Position numbers and translations under genes: made by a program. Positions 25,630 to 34,952 of a stretch of DNA of 43,755 nt are shown here, one piece after another. The DNA comes from Micromonospora acroterricola (GTDB taxonomy: Bacteria; Actinomycetota; Actinomycetes; Mycobacteriales; Micromonosporaceae), in contig NZ_QGKR01000277.1 in NCBI RefSeq assembly GCF_003172955.1, positions 1 to 43,755 on the forward strand, written 5' to 3'. Within the stretch, counting starts at the first letter, position 1. Every line of letters starts with the position of its first letter. The notes under the pieces were generated by a model. The model saw only the letters and a program-made list of their open reading frames with translations. It had not been told where the DNA came from and ran no database searches.

Positions 25630-25932
25630 ATGAGCCAGGCACCGGAGAGCGTCACCGACCCGGGCAGCACCGACGGGGAGACCGTGGAGACCCGGGGCGA
25701 TGAGCGGGTCGACCTGCTGCGCGCCGACACCAACAACGACGGCAAGACCGACGTGTGGGTGGCCGACACCGACGGCGACGGCAAGGCCGACCTGTTCCAG
25801 TTCGACACGAACGGTGACGGCAAGGTGGACATCACCATGGTCGACATCGACGAGGACGGCACCCCGGACGAGGTGGTCGACGGCGACGGCGGTCTCCCGC
25901 CCGAGCAGCTTCCCCCGACCGTCCAGGTCTGA
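25630..25932 (+). CDS. Small acidic protein with four calcium-loop repeats
   Basis: 100 residues from ATG at 25630 (GGGAAGGA upstream). Four near-perfect 13-residue repeats cover 33-83: DTNNDGKTDVWVA, DTDGDGKADLFQF, DTNGDGKVDITMV, DIDEDGTPDEVV, then DGDGG. Each has the DxDxDGxxD calcium-binding loop seen in dockerin, EF-hand and thrombospondin type 3 repeats, with alternating hydrophobic residues between. No signal peptide or membrane segment is present, so it appears cytoplasmic. A calcium buffer or sensor is an inference. Flanked by the beta-oxidation pair and a methyltransferase on the opposite strand. Confidence 0.82.
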   Translation: MSQAPESVTDPGSTDGETVETRGDERVDLLRADTNNDGKTDVWVADTDGDGKADLFQFDTNGDGKVDITMVDIDEDGTPDEVVDGDGGLPPEQLPPTVQV

Positions 25933-25994
25933 GATGTACGGGAGGGCTCCTTGTCGCCAGGCGATGACAGGGGCCCTTCCGCACGTCCGGATGC

Positions 25995-26774
25995 TCAGCC
26001 GGCGAGGCGCAGGGTGGCCAGGTAGTACGGGGCGTCCCGGTCGTCCACATCGGTCAACCGCCAGGCGCTGCCCCGCACCAGCGCCGCGAACTCCTCCGCC
26101 GAGCAGACCAGGTAGTCGAACCACTCCGTGCCCAGCTCCCGGTAGCGCAGCCGGAGCCGTAGCTGGCCGCCGAGCCGGCCCCGGCGACGGTTGCGCTCGT
26201 GGTAGCCGGTGTGCAGCGGGTCGCGGGTGCCGTACGGGTCGGTGCCGTGCGCGATGATCTGCGCCCCCGGCCGGGCCAGCGCGGCGAGCGCGGCCAGGAA
26301 CTCCGGGGCCCGCTCCCGCCCCTCGAACAACCCCAGGTTGTTGCCGAGCAGGAGGAACGTGTCGTACCGGTGGCCGTCGGCGACGTGCGTGTCCACGGTG
26401 CCGTGGACGAGCCGCCGGACCCCGCGGCGCCGGCTCACCGCCAGGGCGCCCGCCGAGGTGTCCAGTCCGGTGACGGGTACGCCCCGCTCCTGGAGCAGCA
26501 GAGCGATGCGGCCGGCGCCGGTGCCGACGTCCAGCGTCTCGCCCCGGACCCGGTCCACCGCCCGGTGGTCGTACGGCTGCCAGTCCGCCGGCCCGTCCAG
26601 GTAGTGCGCGGACGGGGCGCCGTTGATCAGCCCGTCGTCCCGCTCAATGATCTCGATGACCGGTCGGGGCAGTCGCCCGCCGACCAGCGGTCGCGGACCC
26701 ACCCCGGTGGCGACGGCGAACGTGTCCCGCAGCAGTTCGCCGACCACGTCACCGATTAGAGGCTCCCCCGTCAT
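25995..26774 (-). CDS. Class I SAM-dependent methyltransferase
   Basis: 259 residues. Motif I is TLDVGTGAGRIALLL (about 80-94), followed by the acidic end of strand 2 in VTGLDTSAGALAVSRRRG and motif IV-like YDTFLLLGNNLGLFEG. The N-terminal 60 residues are a helical cap (PVIEIIERDDGLINGAPS). Substrate unknown. The ATG has TAGCGT six bases upstream, a leaderless arrangement, and is divergent from the F420-type gene across only 53 bases. Confidence 0.9.
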   Translation of the reverse strand: MTGEPLIGDVVGELLRDTFAVATGVGPRPLVGGRLPRPVIEIIERDDGLINGAPSAHYLDGPADWQPYDHRAVDRVRGETLDVGTGAGRIALLLQERGVPVTGLDTSAGALAVSRRRGVRRLVHGTVDTHVADGHRYDTFLLLGNNLGLFEGRERAPEFLAALAALARPGAQIIAHGTDPYGTRDPLHTGYHERNRRRGRLGGQLRLRLRYRELGTEWFDYLVCSAEEFAALVRGSAWRLTDVDDRDAPYYLATLRLAG

Positions 26775-26780
26775 GACCTC

Positions 26781-26821
26781 ACGCTATCCGGACACTCAGC
26801 GGCCCGTGGCAGCCGTATCCT
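26781..26821. promoter_or_regulatory. Back-to-back leaderless promoters
   Basis: Minus strand: TAGCGT (26786-26781) six bases before ATG 26774. Plus strand: TATCCT (26816-26821) six bases before GTG 26828. The whole 53-base gap therefore must hold both promoters, with overlapping -35 regions. Confidence 0.6.
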
Positions 26822-26827
26822 GGCGGC

Positions 26828-27217
26828 GTGACCACGTTGGACCGGCTGTCGGCCGAGAAGTACATCCTGCTCACGACCTTCCGCAAGGACGGTCGTGCGG
26901 TGCCGACTCCCGTCTGGTCGGTGCGGGACGGCGAGGCGTTGGCGGTCTGGACCCGGGCCGACTCGGGCAAGGTGAAGAGGATCCGCCGCAACGGCGACGT
27001 CACCGTGGCGCCGTGCGACGTGCGGGGCCGACCGCACGGGGCGGAGGTGCGTGCCCACGCGACGATCTACGGCAACGGCGACACCGGTCGCGTGCGCGAC
27101 CTGCTCAAGCACAAGTACCGGCTGATCGGTCGGCTGAGCCTGCTCGGCAGTCGGCTGCGCCGGGGCGAGGGCGGCACGGTCGGCATCCGGGTGACGCTGG
27201 CCGAGGGTCAGGGCTGA
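26828..27217 (+). CDS. PPOX-class (F420-dependent type) split beta-barrel protein
   Basis: 129 residues from GTG. LDRLSAEKYILLTTFRKDGRAVPTPVW is the typical opening of the pyridoxamine-phosphate-oxidase-like F420 family; TRADSGKVKRIRRNGDVTVAP supplies the cofactor-phosphate-binding basic residues, and the C-terminal helix KYRLIGRLSLLG follows. Family members bind F420, FMN or haem and reduce diverse substrates, so the exact reaction is unknown. A strong bidirectional terminator follows 40 bases after the stop. Confidence 0.9.
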   Translation: MTTLDRLSAEKYILLTTFRKDGRAVPTPVWSVRDGEALAVWTRADSGKVKRIRRNGDVTVAPCDVRGRPHGAEVRAHATIYGNGDTGRVRDLLKHKYRLIGRLSLLGSRLRRGEGGTVGIRVTLAEGQG

Positions 27218-27256
27218 CGGGGGCGACGCCGAGGCCGGGTGACGCCGGCGGACAGA

Positions 27257-27292
27257 AAGAGGGACGGTGGACCGAGATCCACCGTCCCTCTT
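27257..27292. terminator. Bidirectional terminator between PPOX gene and bldC
   Basis: Perfect 15-bp stem (27257-27271 with 27278-27292), 6-base loop. The stem base is A-rich on one side, giving CTCTTCGG on plus and CTCTTTCTGT on minus. The two genes converge here. Confidence 0.85.
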
Positions 27293-27310
27293 CGGAAAAA
27301 CCTTGCCGGC

Positions 27311-27520
27311 TCAGTCGCCCTGCCGCTGCTGCGGGATCTGCCCCTGCAACAGCGCCCTGACCTCCGACTCGCGGTATCGACGGTGACCACCCAGCGTGCG
27401 AATGGCGCTGAGCTTGCCCGCCTTGGCCCACCGGGTCACCGTCTTCGGGTCGACACGGAACATCGACGCCACCTCGGCCGGTGTGAGTAGCGGCTCTGGT
27501 TCGTGCGTTCGCGATGCCAT
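27311..27520 (-). CDS. bldC: BldC, MerR-like developmental regulator
   Basis: 69 residues, nearly the whole of the Streptomyces protein (68 residues). The winged helix reads LLTPAEVASMFRVDPKTV followed by TRWAKAGKLSAIRTLGGHRR; there is no effector domain. BldC binds DNA head-to-tail on direct repeats and holds back the start of development, affecting antibiotic production. The ribosome site GGAGGAG lies six bases upstream. The conserved order bldC–hypothetical–vdh is as in Streptomyces coelicolor, as I remember it. Confidence 0.97.
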   Translation of the reverse strand: MASRTHEPEPLLTPAEVASMFRVDPKTVTRWAKAGKLSAIRTLGGHRRYRESEVRALLQGQIPQQRQGD

Positions 27521-27703
27521 CGGTCACTCCTCCACGTTTATAGACATCGGCCGGGGTCCCGCCGGCCGACGCGTCTCCCATGGTCCGGCTAGTCCCCGAT
27601 GTCCGACATGGGCCGAACGGATGAAGGTCCCTAGACGGACGGATGAACCATGCCCGATTTTTACGACTTTTACACGGCAGAAACTACCTTATTCGGACTC
27701 ATG

Positions 27704-27725
27704 ATCACGGTTCGTGATGCGTCAA
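27704..27725 (-). promoter_or_regulatory. Palindrome next to a TTGACG -35 box upstream of bldC
   Basis: ATCACGGTTCGTGAT (27704-27718; 6-bp arms, 3-base centre) lies one base from TTGACG (27725-27720, minus strand). The -10 match 16-17 bases on is poor. The 250-base gap 27521-27770 is unusually A/T-rich at 27655-27725. It also holds the palindrome ATGTCCGACAT at 27599-27609. A repressor or activator site is possible. Confidence 0.35.
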
Positions 27726-27770
27726 TTACGAGGGCACCTCGCCTTGGGAGCGCTCCTCGGGTGATTTGCC

Positions 27771-28610
27771 CTAGTTGCACCGCTCCAGCAGCTGCACGGC
27801 GCGCCACCGGGCCACCAGCTTGTCGTACGCGGCGGACGCCTCCTCGGCCTCGCCGCGGGACAGCCCCGCGAGACCGCTGGCGACCAGCTCGGGCGAGTCG
27901 TCCGAGGTCAGCGTCTCGTCGGAGAGCAGGTCGACCAGGCCGCCGTAGTCCAGCTCCACCACCGAGCGCGGGTGGAACTCCTCCAGCCAGCGGGCCGCCT
28001 CCTCCACCGCCTCCGTGATCGGCGCCTCGCCCACCGACTTGCGCAGGACGGCGAGCGCCCGCGACGAGCGACGGCGGGCCTTGGAGATCTCGGTGCGGTA
28101 GCGCAACGCCCGGCGGCCCGGCTGGGTGACCAGGTCCCGCTCCGCCGGATCGAAGAGCACGAACCAGCGCAGCGGGACACCCCAGGTGGCGATCTGCTCG
28201 TGCACCCGGGGCACGCCGTGCTCCAGCACCCGGGCGCCGCTGCGCCAGTCGTCCACGACCGCCTTGGCCTGCCCGGCGAGCACCGGCGGCACGAAGGCGT
28301 CGGCGAGCACCGAGGGCACCCCGTCCCGGGCGCTGAGCGCCGCCTCGGCGACTCGGATCCGCAGGTTCCACGGGCAGACCAGCAGGCTGTCGTCCGTCTC
28401 CAGGACGTACGCCTCCTCGGGCAGGTCCGGCAGCCGGGTCCAGCCCGCGCCCAGCGCCTCGATCACCGCCGTCCGCTGCCGGCCGGGCCCCTCCATGGGA
28501 GCCACCGCCCGCCCCTCGGAGACGTAGCGACGCCAGTAGCCCTGACGGTCCCGGTCGAAGGCGGTCAGCGGTTCGTACACGCGCAGGTAAGAAGCGAAGA
28601 GCGACGGCAC
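27771..28610 (-). CDS. Conserved hypothetical protein of the bldC–vdh locus
   Basis: 279 residues from GTG at 28610 (VPSLFASYLRVYEPLTAFDR), with GGGAGGA about nine bases upstream; the open frame continues upstream without a better start. Soluble, no signal peptide. Distinct stretches: YVLETDDSLLVCPWNLRIRV, QIATWGVPLRWFVLFDPAER and RYRTEISKARRRSSRALAVL with a basic helix. The C-terminal third is acidic and helical. I know of homologues in the same place in other actinomycetes but no function. Confidence 0.85.
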   Translation of the reverse strand: MPSLFASYLRVYEPLTAFDRDRQGYWRRYVSEGRAVAPMEGPGRQRTAVIEALGAGWTRLPDLPEEAYVLETDDSLLVCPWNLRIRVAEAALSARDGVPSVLADAFVPPVLAGQAKAVVDDWRSGARVLEHGVPRVHEQIATWGVPLRWFVLFDPAERDLVTQPGRRALRYRTEISKARRRSSRALAVLRKSVGEAPITEAVEEAARWLEEFHPRSVVELDYGGLVDLLSDETLTSDDSPELVASGLAGLSRGEAEEASAAYDKLVARWRAVQLLERCN

Positions 28611-28804
28611 GGCGCGATCCTCCCACGAACCGCACCCGGAGGCGGTCAGCGGCCGGGACCACGCGCGCCGCAACGTGAGACGGCGGCGGCGCGTCGGGCG
28701 GCGCCACGGCGGCCGATACTAGGCTCGACGACACCGGCAGCATCCCCGCCGGGGTCCACCAGGTCCGCGTCCCACAAGGGCGCACACCACTCCAGGAGCC
28801 AGTC

Positions 28805-29887
28805 ATGGGCGTATTCGCGAGCACCGACGACCCGGTATCGACCGGTCACGAACAGATCGTGTTCTGCCAGGACAAGCAGAGCGGCCTGAAGGCGATCATC
28901 GGGATCTACTCCACCGCGCTGGGGCCGGCGCTGGGCGGCACCCGCTTCTACCCGTACGCCAGCGAGGACGCCGCGCTCGCCGACGTGCTCGACCTGTCGC
29001 GCGGGATGGCGTACAAGAACGCTCTCGCCGGGCTGGACCTGGGCGGCGGCAAGGCGGTCATCTGGGGTGACCCGGAGCAGATCAAGAGCGAGGCGCTGCT
29101 GCGCGCGTACGGCCGCTTCGTGGAGTCGCTGGCCGGCCGCTACTACACGGCCTGCGACGTCGGCACCTACGTGGCGGACATGGACATCGTGGCACGGGAG
29201 ACGCGCTACGTGACCGGCCGCAGCGTGGAGCACGGCGGTGCCGGGGACTCGTCGATCCTGACCGCCTGGGGTGTCTTCCAGGGCATGCGGGCCGCCGTCG
29301 AGCACGTCTGGGGCACCCCGAGCCTGCGCGGCCGCCGGGTCGGTGTGGCCGGGCTGGGCAAGGTCGGCAAGTACCTGACCGCGCACCTGCTGGAGGACGG
29401 CGCCGAGGTGGTGGCCACCGACGTCAACCCGAAGGCGCTCGAGTGGGTGCGCACCAACCACCCGCAGGTCACCCTGGTCGACGACGCCGCCGCGCTGGTC
29501 GCCGCGGACATCGACGTGTACGCCCCGTGCGCGCTGGGCGGCGCGCTGAACGACGAGACCGTGCCGGCGCTGCGGGCAAAGGTGGTCACCGGCGCGGCGA
29601 ACAACCAGCTGGCCCACCCGGGCATCGAGAAGCTGCTGGCCGACCGGGGCATCCTGTACGCCCCCGACTACGTGGTCAACGCCGGCGGCGTGATCCAGGT
29701 GGCGGACGAGATCGAGGGCTTCAACTTCGACCGGGCGAAGCTGCGGGCCACCCGCATCTACGACACCACCCGCGAGATCCTGCACCTGGCCGACTCCGAG
29801 GGCGTACCGCCGGCGGTGGCCGCGGACCGGCTGGCGGAGCGGCGGATGGCCGAGGTCGGCCGCCTGCGCACGATCCACCTGCGCTGA
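28805..29887 (+). CDS. vdh: Valine/leucine dehydrogenase (Glu/Leu/Phe/Val dehydrogenase family)
   Basis: 360 residues, ATG. It oxidatively deaminates branched-chain amino acids to 2-oxo acids with NAD. Substrate Lys71 and catalytic Lys83 lie in [19 protein letters not shown]. The NAD-binding fold is [13 protein letters not shown] (about 180-192), and [10 protein letters not shown] and [12 protein letters not shown] are family signatures. In Streptomyces this enzyme supplies branched acyl-CoA precursors for fatty acids and polyketides. A weak -10 GATACT lies about 85 bases upstream. It is divergent from the hypothetical gene of the bldC locus. Confidence 0.95.
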   Translation: MGVFASTDDPVSTGHEQIVFCQDKQSGLKAIIGIYSTALGPALGGTRFYPYASEDAALADVLDLSRGMAYKNALAGLDLGGGKAVIWGDPEQIKSEALLRAYGRFVESLAGRYYTACDVGTYVADMDIVARETRYVTGRSVEHGGAGDSSILTAWGVFQGMRAAVEHVWGTPSLRGRRVGVAGLGKVGKYLTAHLLEDGAEVVATDVNPKALEWVRTNHPQVTLVDDAAALVAADIDVYAPCALGGALNDETVPALRAKVVTGAANNQLAHPGIEKLLADRGILYAPDYVVNAGGVIQVADEIEGFNFDRAKLRATRIYDTTREILHLADSEGVPPAVAADRLAERRMAEVGRLRTIHLR

Positions 29888-29892
29888 GCGTT

Positions 29893-29925
29893 CCCGGAGG
29901 CGGGTCGACCAGATCCGCCTCCGGG
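29893..29925 (+). terminator. Hairpin after vdh
   Basis: Perfect 11-bp stem CCCGGAGGCGG (29893-29903) with 29915-29925, 11-base loop, six bases past the stop; no U-tract. The rest of the 300-base gap to 30188 shows only TACACT at 30024-30029 as a possible -10 box for the DUF3073 gene. Confidence 0.55.
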
Positions 29926-30187
29926 CCCTCCCCGCGGGCCCCGCTCGGTAAGCTGAGCCCGGGTCAAGTTTGGCGCGTTTTGTCCCGCGTCACGGGCGCT
30001 CTCGGTTCCGCTCCTTACCAGGTACACTGGGTGACGGCCGGATCGCCGCGACGCGCAGAGCCGGCTGGCGGTAACCCGAGGTGCCGAACGATGGCATCCC
30101 CATGTACCGTAAGAGCCACGAGAGATGCCTGACGTCATCGGGGCCCGCCTTCGGGCTGCCCCGCATTCTGTGCGAGGGGGTCGAGCC

Positions 30188-30403
30188 ATGGGGCGCGGCC
30201 GTGCTAAGGCCAAGCAGACAAAGGTGGCCCGGGAGTTGAAGTACCACTCCCCGAACACCGACCTCACCGCCTTGCAGCGTGAACTGGCGGGTGCTGGTAA
30301 GTCTGAGCACCACTTCGACGACGACTCTAAAGAGTTCGTCGACGACGATGATGAGGATCACGCGGACGACGACCCGGATCCCTGGATCCGTCCGACCCGC
30401 TGA
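30188..30403 (+). CDS. DUF3073 small acidic/basic protein
   Basis: 71 residues from ATG at 30188 (GAGGGGG upstream). The N-terminal half is basic (MGRGRAKAKQTKVARELKYH), the middle is SPNTDLTALQRELAG, and the tail is very acidic (DDDDEDHADDDPD) ending WIRPTR. This is the DUF3073 family, found in nearly all actinomycetes beside purM. Its role is unknown; the charge split suggests nucleic-acid or ribosome contact. A hairpin (30418-30445) ends the gene. Confidence 0.93.
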   Translation: MGRGRAKAKQTKVARELKYHSPNTDLTALQRELAGAGKSEHHFDDDSKEFVDDDDEDHADDDPDPWIRPTR

Positions 30404-30417
30404 CCTCTCGACGTAGC

Positions 30418-30445
30418 TGAGCACGCGGTGACCCCCGCGTGCTCA
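30418..30445 (+). terminator. Hairpin after DUF3073 gene
   Basis: TGAGCACGCGG (30418-30428) pairs perfectly with CCGCGTGCTCA (30435-30445) around a 6-base loop. There is no U-tract. Confidence 0.5.
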
Positions 30446-30480
30446 CGCATGTGCCCCGTCGGGAGCGACACCGTGCCGAC

Positions 30481-30536
30481 GATCAGGGGCCTGTCCTGGC
30501 CAGAGACAACTCCGGCCGGCCGACAGGCCCCTGATC
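30481..30536. terminator. Large inverted repeat ending the RiPP cassette
   Basis: Perfect 15-bp arms GATCAGGGGCCTGTC (30481-30495) and its complement (30522-30536), with an inner GGCC/GGCC stem in the 26-base loop. It begins ten bases beyond the precursor stop. No U-tract, so it is a terminator or boundary element by position only. Confidence 0.5.
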
Positions 30537-30546
30537 GCGGTCACCG

Positions 30547-30783
30547 TCAGCGCGGTCGGTTGTTCCAGTTGTAGAAGGTCGGGATGTTCTCGAAGTGGTT
30601 CCAGGCGCAGACGGCGCTGGCGCCGCCTCCGCCCGGCACCTCCGCCCGCAGTCGTCGCGCGTCCTCGGCCTCCTGAAGGAGCGCGATGAGCCCGGGGCCC
30701 ACCTCCCGCACCCGTTGGGCGACTCCGTCCGGTACGACATCCTCTTCGCGCTCAGGGCGCCGGTGACTGGTGGTCTCGGGCAT
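30547..30783 (-). CDS. amcA: RiPP precursor peptide, multiple-cyclophane type (AmcA-like)
   Basis: 78 residues from ATG at 30783, GGAGGG 11 bases upstream. It overlaps the end of the radical SAM gene by 32 bases, so translation is coupled. The leader (1-50) is charged and helical around GLIALLQEAEDARRLRAEV. A Gly hinge (51-54) leads to the core 60-78, which contains WNHFENIPTFYNWNN. The triads WNH, FEN, FYN and WNN fit the aromatic-x-Asn pattern used for three-residue side-chain cyclophanes. One Cys (59) precedes the core. No peptidase or exporter gene adjoins. The AmcA name is from memory of that family; the RiPP call itself rests on the pairing and the core. Confidence 0.8.
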   Translation of the reverse strand: MPETTSHRRPEREEDVVPDGVAQRVREVGPGLIALLQEAEDARRLRAEVPGGGGASAVCAWNHFENIPTFYNWNNRPR

Positions 30784-31885
30784 GCTCCAACACTCCCTCC
30801 AATAGGCGGATCTTGCTGTTGCGGCAGTGCTCGGTCTCCGTACCGTCAAAACGCCCCAGCTCGAAGTAGCGGTTGGCCGCGTGACCACCGCCGCAGAAGC
30901 CGAAGTACGGGCAGGACGCCCGGCAGGCCTCCACCCCGGCCAGGAATTCGGCCACCCAGGGCGTCGCCGCGGCGCCGGTGAGGATCTCGGCCAGCGGGGT
31001 GGTCAGCACATTGCCGCTGCTGAAGTCGCCGTAGCGGAGATCGGTGAAGCCGGCCAGCTCCGGGGAGAGCACCGTCACCGAGCCGTCGTGCCCGATCGTC
31101 GGGATCGGGTCCAGCTGACGGGGCAGCAGGCCGTCCGCCGCGTCGTCGAGCACCGCCGCCGCATAGCGCAGCGACCACTCGACCTCGCGCAGGTGGATCC
31201 GGGGTTCCCGGCGCCAGGCCGCGACCAGCTCGGCCCAGAACGCGTTCACCGCCGCCGGGTCGTGGCGGTTGTCGCGGGTGTTGACCCCCTCAAGCTCCTC
31301 GATGTTGATGCCCAGCACGTCGCAGCCCAGCCCGAGGAAGTAGTCGTACAGCTCGGTGGCGAGCCCCGGCTCCGGCCGGGACACCACGGCCAGCGCGGAG
31401 AACGGCAGCCCTTGTCGGCGCAGCGCCTCCACCCCGCGCAGGATCCGGTCGTACGCGGGCTGACCGCCCCGGTTGACCCGGTCACCGTTGCGCTCCCGGG
31501 GCCCGTCCACGCTGACGCTCACCCGCACGTCGTGCTCCGCGAAGAAGGCACACCAGTCGTCGTCGATCAGCGTGGCGTTGGTCTGCACGTGGTGCTCGAC
31601 CTCGGGCGCGAACGGCGCGATCAGGTCGGCCAGGTACTCCCGGCCGGCCGCCAGCGGCTCGCCACCGTGCCAGACGACGGAGAAGCGGCCGGTGGCCGCC
31701 CAGGGGTTGACCGCCACCGCCACCGCCTCGGCCACCGGTACCGGCATGCGCCGATCGGCGGCCCGGAAGGGCAGGTAGCAGTACGCGCAGTCGAGGTTGC
31801 AGAGGGTGGTGGGCTGCATGACGACGTACGACGGGACCGCAGCCAGGCCACGCATCCCGCTGAACGACTGTCCCCGAGCAGCCAT
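30752..31885 (-). CDS. amcB: SPASM-domain radical SAM peptide maturase, cyclophane-forming (AmcB-like)
   Basis: 377 residues, ATG with GGAGGAGGG upstream. The radical SAM 4Fe-4S site is CNLDCAYC (Cys29, 33, 36), with VVWHGGEPL and VSVSVDGPRERN typical of anSME/SPASM maturases. The C-terminal SPASM region holds Cys321, 325, 331 and 354 (CRASCPYFGFCGGG ... EHC) for auxiliary clusters. Such enzymes abstract a beta-hydrogen and bond an aromatic ring to the side chain two residues on. The downstream 78-residue gene is the likely substrate. The first about ten residues are poorly conserved. Confidence 0.92.
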   Translation of the reverse strand: MAARGQSFSGMRGLAAVPSYVVMQPTTLCNLDCAYCYLPFRAADRRMPVPVAEAVAVAVNPWAATGRFSVVWHGGEPLAAGREYLADLIAPFAPEVEHHVQTNATLIDDDWCAFFAEHDVRVSVSVDGPRERNGDRVNRGGQPAYDRILRGVEALRRQGLPFSALAVVSRPEPGLATELYDYFLGLGCDVLGINIEELEGVNTRDNRHDPAAVNAFWAELVAAWRREPRIHLREVEWSLRYAAAVLDDAADGLLPRQLDPIPTIGHDGSVTVLSPELAGFTDLRYGDFSSGNVLTTPLAEILTGAAATPWVAEFLAGVEACRASCPYFGFCGGGHAANRYFELGRFDGTETEHCRNSKIRLLEGVLEHARDHQSPAP

Positions 31886-31962
31886 CGCCCTCCTCCGTCC
31901 AGCCTGAGAGGCGGTCGGGAAGCCGCGAGGCGTCCCGCGACCGTCTCCGAAGGGTGCCCTTC

Positions 31963-31992
31963 AGGCTAGGCGGCGTTGGCCACTCGGGTGAA
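31963..31992 (-). promoter_or_regulatory. Candidate promoter of the RiPP cassette
   Basis: Minus strand TTCACC (31992-31987), 18-base spacer, TAGCCT (31968-31963). The leader 31886-31955 can fold (AGCCTGA at 31909-31915 complements TCAGGCT at 31961-31967). A palindrome CCTGATCAGG and GATCAC/GTGATC arms (32014-32031) lie upstream and span the purM stop. Confidence 0.35.
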
Positions 31993-32029
31993 GCCCTGAT
32001 CAGGTGCCCGTACGATCACCAGAGTGTGA

Positions 32030-33184
32030 TCATCCGCGGGTGTGCTGGCCAACCATCTGCACGTTGCCGGTGCCCTCGATGATTTCGCCGGCCTGCCACG
32101 CCTCGACCCCACGGCCGGTCAGCGTGGCCAGCGCCCGGTCGGCGTCCTCGGCCGAGACGATCGCGAACATGCCGACGCCCATGTTGAAGGTCGACTCCAT
32201 CTCGGGGTCGTCGATCCGACCCTTCGACTGGATCAGGTCGAAGACCGGCTGCGGCTTCCAGGTGGACCGGTTGACCACCGCGTCGACGTGCTCCGGCAGC
32301 ACCCGGACCAGGTTGCCGGGGATGCCACCGCCGGTGACGTGGGCGAACGCCCGCACATCGGTCTCGGCGATCAACTTCAGGCAGTCCTTGGCGTAGATCT
32401 TGGTGGGGGTGAGCAGCTCCTCACCAAGGGTCCGCTGACGGCCGAAGTCGTCGATCACGATGTCGAGCCGCATGCGGGCCGCGCCGAGCAGCACGTGCCG
32501 GACCAGCGAGTAGCCGTTGGAGTGCAGCCCGGAGGAGCGCATGGCGATCACCACGTCGCCCACCTCGACCCGCTCCGGGCTGAGGATGTCGCTCTCCTCG
32601 ACCACGCCGACGCCGGTCGCGGAGATGTCGTACTCGTCGGGGCGGAGCACGCCTGGGTGCTCGGCGGTCTCCCCGCCCAGCAGCGCGCACCCGGCGTAGC
32701 GGCAGCCGTCCGCGATGCCCGCGCCGATCTCGGCGACCTTGTCCGGAACGACCTCGCCGGTGGCGATGTAGTCGAGCAGGAACAGCGGCTCGGCGCCGCA
32801 GGCCACCAGGTCGTCGACGACCATCGCGACCAGGTCGATGCCGACCGTGTCGTGGATGTCCATCTGCTGGGCGATCACCAGCTTGGTGCCCACACCGTCG
32901 GTGGAGGAAGCCAGGATCGGGTTCTTGTACTTCGTCGTGTCCAACCGGAACAGGCCCGCGAAGCCGCCGAGGTCACCCAGCACCTCGGGGCGGCGGGTCT
33001 GGCGCACCTTCGACTTGAGCAGCTCCACCGCGCGGTCGCCCGCGTCGATGGAGACCCCGGCGTCGGCGTACGAGAGCGAGCGTTTGCGCGCCTGACGGCT
33101 CACGCCGGCCGTCCAGGGCTGGCGGTCCCCGCCGGCGCCGGTCGGGCTGCTTCCTGCGCCGCTGCGCTCGGACACGTGCGTCAC
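32030..33184 (-). CDS. purM: Phosphoribosylformylglycinamidine cyclo-ligase
   Basis: 384 residues from GTG (AGGGGAGAACC upstream). Step five of purine synthesis: FGAM plus ATP to aminoimidazole ribonucleotide. YADAGVSIDAGDRAVELLK opens the AIRS fold; STDGVGTKLVIA and LLGGETAEHPG bind ATP and metal; HVTGGGIPGNLVRVLP is near the C-terminus. The first 35 residues are a Gly/Ser-rich extension. It follows purF by 61 bases on the same strand, presumably one operon. Confidence 0.97.
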   Translation of the reverse strand: MTHVSERSGAGSSPTGAGGDRQPWTAGVSRQARKRSLSYADAGVSIDAGDRAVELLKSKVRQTRRPEVLGDLGGFAGLFRLDTTKYKNPILASSTDGVGTKLVIAQQMDIHDTVGIDLVAMVVDDLVACGAEPLFLLDYIATGEVVPDKVAEIGAGIADGCRYAGCALLGGETAEHPGVLRPDEYDISATGVGVVEESDILSPERVEVGDVVIAMRSSGLHSNGYSLVRHVLLGAARMRLDIVIDDFGRQRTLGEELLTPTKIYAKDCLKLIAETDVRAFAHVTGGGIPGNLVRVLPEHVDAVVNRSTWKPQPVFDLIQSKGRIDDPEMESTFNMGVGMFAIVSAEDADRALATLTGRGVEAWQAGEIIEGTGNVQMVGQHTRG

Positions 33185-33245
33185 GGTTCTCCCCTTTGTG
33201 GTTCTCGGTGCCGCGCCGGCGGTGGCCGGGCCGCGCCGGTTGGTG

Positions 33246-34784
<1,539 letters not shown>

Positions 34785-34874
34785 CTACCGCTCCCTCATG
34801 CTGGTCTGGACCGGCCTGGCGGGGATCACGGGCGGATCCACACTCCTCTGCCGGGACCACTGTCGTCGCCTGAC

Positions 34875-34904
34875 AGTGTACGCGAATCGTCGTCAATACA
34901 GAAA
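34875..34904 (-). promoter_or_regulatory. Candidate purF promoter
   Basis: Minus strand TTTCTG (34904-34899), 18-base spacer, TACACT (34880-34875). GACCGT-T-ACGGTC (34922-34934) just upstream is a perfect palindrome and could be an operator or the end hairpin of the SCP-like gene. Confidence 0.35.
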
Positions 34905-34952
34905 GTCACGGTTCGCCTTCCGACCGTTACGGTCAGGCGGACATCCGGGCAG

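Noticed and set aside
31996..32031. Palindromes at the purM end as attachment site of a mobile element
   Set aside because: No integrase, no direct repeat at the other edge and no target duplication is visible; kept only as a weak boundary note.
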